Shown here: one piece after another, positions 5,717 through 6,624 of the stretch
Layout of the letters: the number at the start of each line of letters is the position of its first letter
How positions within the stretch are numbered: position 1 is the first letter of the stretch
Source of the DNA: Desulfobacterales bacterium
GTDB taxonomy: Bacteria; Desulfobacterota; Desulfobacteria; Desulfobacterales; Desulfobacteraceae
Direction of reading: 5' to 3'
Length of the DNA stretch: 6,624 bases
NCBI GenBank assembly: GCA_022361315.1
Contig: JAKSBB010000012.1
Span: 1-6,624 of the forward strand
The notes under the pieces: model-generated
The model's database searches: none
What the model was told of the DNA's origin: nothing
What the model saw: the letters and a program-made list of their open reading frames with translations, nothing else
Made by a program: the position numbers and the translations under genes

Positions 5717-6624
5717 GCAAGCGGTTCCGGCACCGCACCATCCTGTCGGATATCAGCTTCAAGGTCGGCGCCAGCGAGCTCGTGTCCATCGTGGGGCCCT
5801 CGGGCGTGGGAAAAACCACCCTGCTCAAGATCATTGCCGGGCTGGACCGGCCGGATACCGGAGAGATACGGTTTTCCGAACCCCTGACCCGGGAGAATCC
5901 CGTGATCATCGTTTTCCAGGATTACGTGCTGTTTCCTTCCATGACGGTACGGGCCAATATCGGGTTCGGGCTGTCGACCCGGAAGATGGACAAGGGAACG
6001 ATAAGGAAGAAGGTGGACCGGATGCTGGACTATTTCCGGCTTGGTGAACAGGCGGATCAATATCCGGAACAGCTTTCCGCAGGCCAGAAACAGCGGGCGG
6101 CCATTGCCCGGGCCATGGTGGTGAACCCGGCAGTACTCCTGCTGGACGAACCCTTTGCAAACCTGGACCGGAACCTGAAAATGGAGACCGCCAGGTTCAT
6201 CCGGAAGACCCAGAAGGAATTCGGTATCCCCACGGTCAGCGTGACCCACGATCTGGAGGAGGCCTTTGCCATGTCCGACCGGATCGGCATCCTTCTGGAC
6301 AAGCGGCTGGAACAGTTTGATACGCCGGAAAACGTCTACTTCTCCCCGGCATCTCCGGAGGCGGCAGCCTTTCTGGGGCCGGTGAACCGGATACCGGCTG
6401 AGCTGATTCAGCATTTTCTGCCTACATCTGCTGCCGGCGGGAAAGCCAACGGCATGACAGTTCGTCCCGAAAACCTTGAAATCACGGGGGGCAACGGACC
6501 GGGGCGGATTACGGAAAAGACCTTTGCCGGTCATTATTTTGCCTATACCGTGGACATCGAAGATGCATCGTTCACCGCTTACTGCCAGGACGGCGGGTTT
6601 GAGGCCGGGCAGACGGTGATTCTG
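5692..6624 (+). CDS. ABC transporter ATP-binding protein, PotA/FbpC-like (C-terminus cut off)
   Basis: ATPase subunit of an import-type ABC transporter; 311 codons are visible and the gene runs off the right edge. Motifs are complete: Walker A GPSGVGKTT (35-43), Q-loop Gln76 (VFQDYVLFPSMTV), signature LSAGQKQR (128-135, Ala in place of the common second Gly), Walker B LLLDEP (149-154), D-loop NLD and H-loop His186 (VTHDLEEAF). After the ATPase core, residues about 240-311 (e.g. MTVRPENLEI) look like the start of the regulatory TOBE domain found in spermidine, iron, sulfate and sugar importers. The ATG at 5692 is the first that gives a normal N-terminus (MDLELRRIGKRF). It lies inside the end of the kinase gene, implying coupling. 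Permease and binding protein would be expected beyond the edge. Substrate class cannot be told. Confidence 0.92.
   Translation, partial: MDLELRRIGKRFRHRTILSDISFKVGASELVSIVGPSGVGKTTLLKIIAGLDRPDTGEIRFSEPLTRENPVIIVFQDYVLFPSMTVRANIGFGLSTRKMDKGTIRKKVDRMLDYFRLGEQADQYPEQLSAGQKQRAAIARAMVVNPAVLLLDEPFANLDRNLKMETARFIRKTQKEFGIPTVSVTHDLEEAFAMSDRIGILLDKRLEQFDTPENVYFSPASPEAAAFLGPVNRIPAELIQHFLPTSAAGGKANGMTVRPENLEITGGNGPGRITEKTFAGHYFAYTVDIEDASFTAYCQDGGFEAGQTVIL

Noticed and set aside
5500..6534. Long open frame on the minus strand (344 codons)
   Set aside because: It lies antisense to the kinase C-lobe and the ABC ATPase, whose motifs are unmistakable. The antisense translation has no recognisable domain and fits a high-GC shadow frame.

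Overview
The window carries a divergent CreBC/CreD two-component locus followed by a second, apparently unrelated cluster. G+C is moderately high (my estimate by eye is the mid to upper 50s percent) and genes are tightly packed. The proteins are clearly homologous to gammaproteobacterial CreB, CreC and CreD but diverged from them, and the gene order differs from the enterobacterial creABCD operon. A non-enterobacterial proteobacterium-like organism, perhaps in the former Deltaproteobacteria (Desulfobacterota), fits best. That placement is an inference from general impression and is weakly supported.

Left part, minus strand (1-1880): creB (response regulator, complete) is followed by creC (sensor histidine kinase, C-terminal part cut off by the left edge). 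They share an ATGA stop/start overlap. The CreB N-terminus is extended by a stretch encoded by three tandem 12-bp repeats.

Centre (1881-2008): a 128-bp divergent intergenic region. It contains a perfect copy of the CreB recognition sequence (cre-tag, TTCACnnnnnnTTCAC). The tag extends into a four-unit array with an exact 11-bp period (TTCAC, TTCAC, TTCCA, TTCAC at 1883, 1894, 1905 and 1916). The array starts two bases upstream of the creB start codon and reads toward creD.

Middle, plus strand (2009-4661): creD (inner-membrane protein), a periplasmic SIMPL/DUF541-domain protein, and a YdjM-type membrane-bound putative metal-dependent hydrolase. creD and the SIMPL gene overlap by ATGA, and the hydrolase starts 5 bp after the SIMPL gene. 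The simplest reading is an envelope-related operon switched on by phosphorylated CreB. No creA is visible in the window.

Right part, plus strand (4662-6624): a plausible extended -10 promoter precedes a phosphotransferase of the aminoglycoside/choline kinase fold. That gene starts at TTG and is split by a frameshift around 5198-5222. Its last 25 bp overlap the start of an ABC-transporter ATPase of the PotA/FbpC type (NBD plus start of a TOBE-like domain), which runs off the right edge. This suggests an uptake system coupled to a small-molecule kinase; the substrate cannot be read from the sequence.
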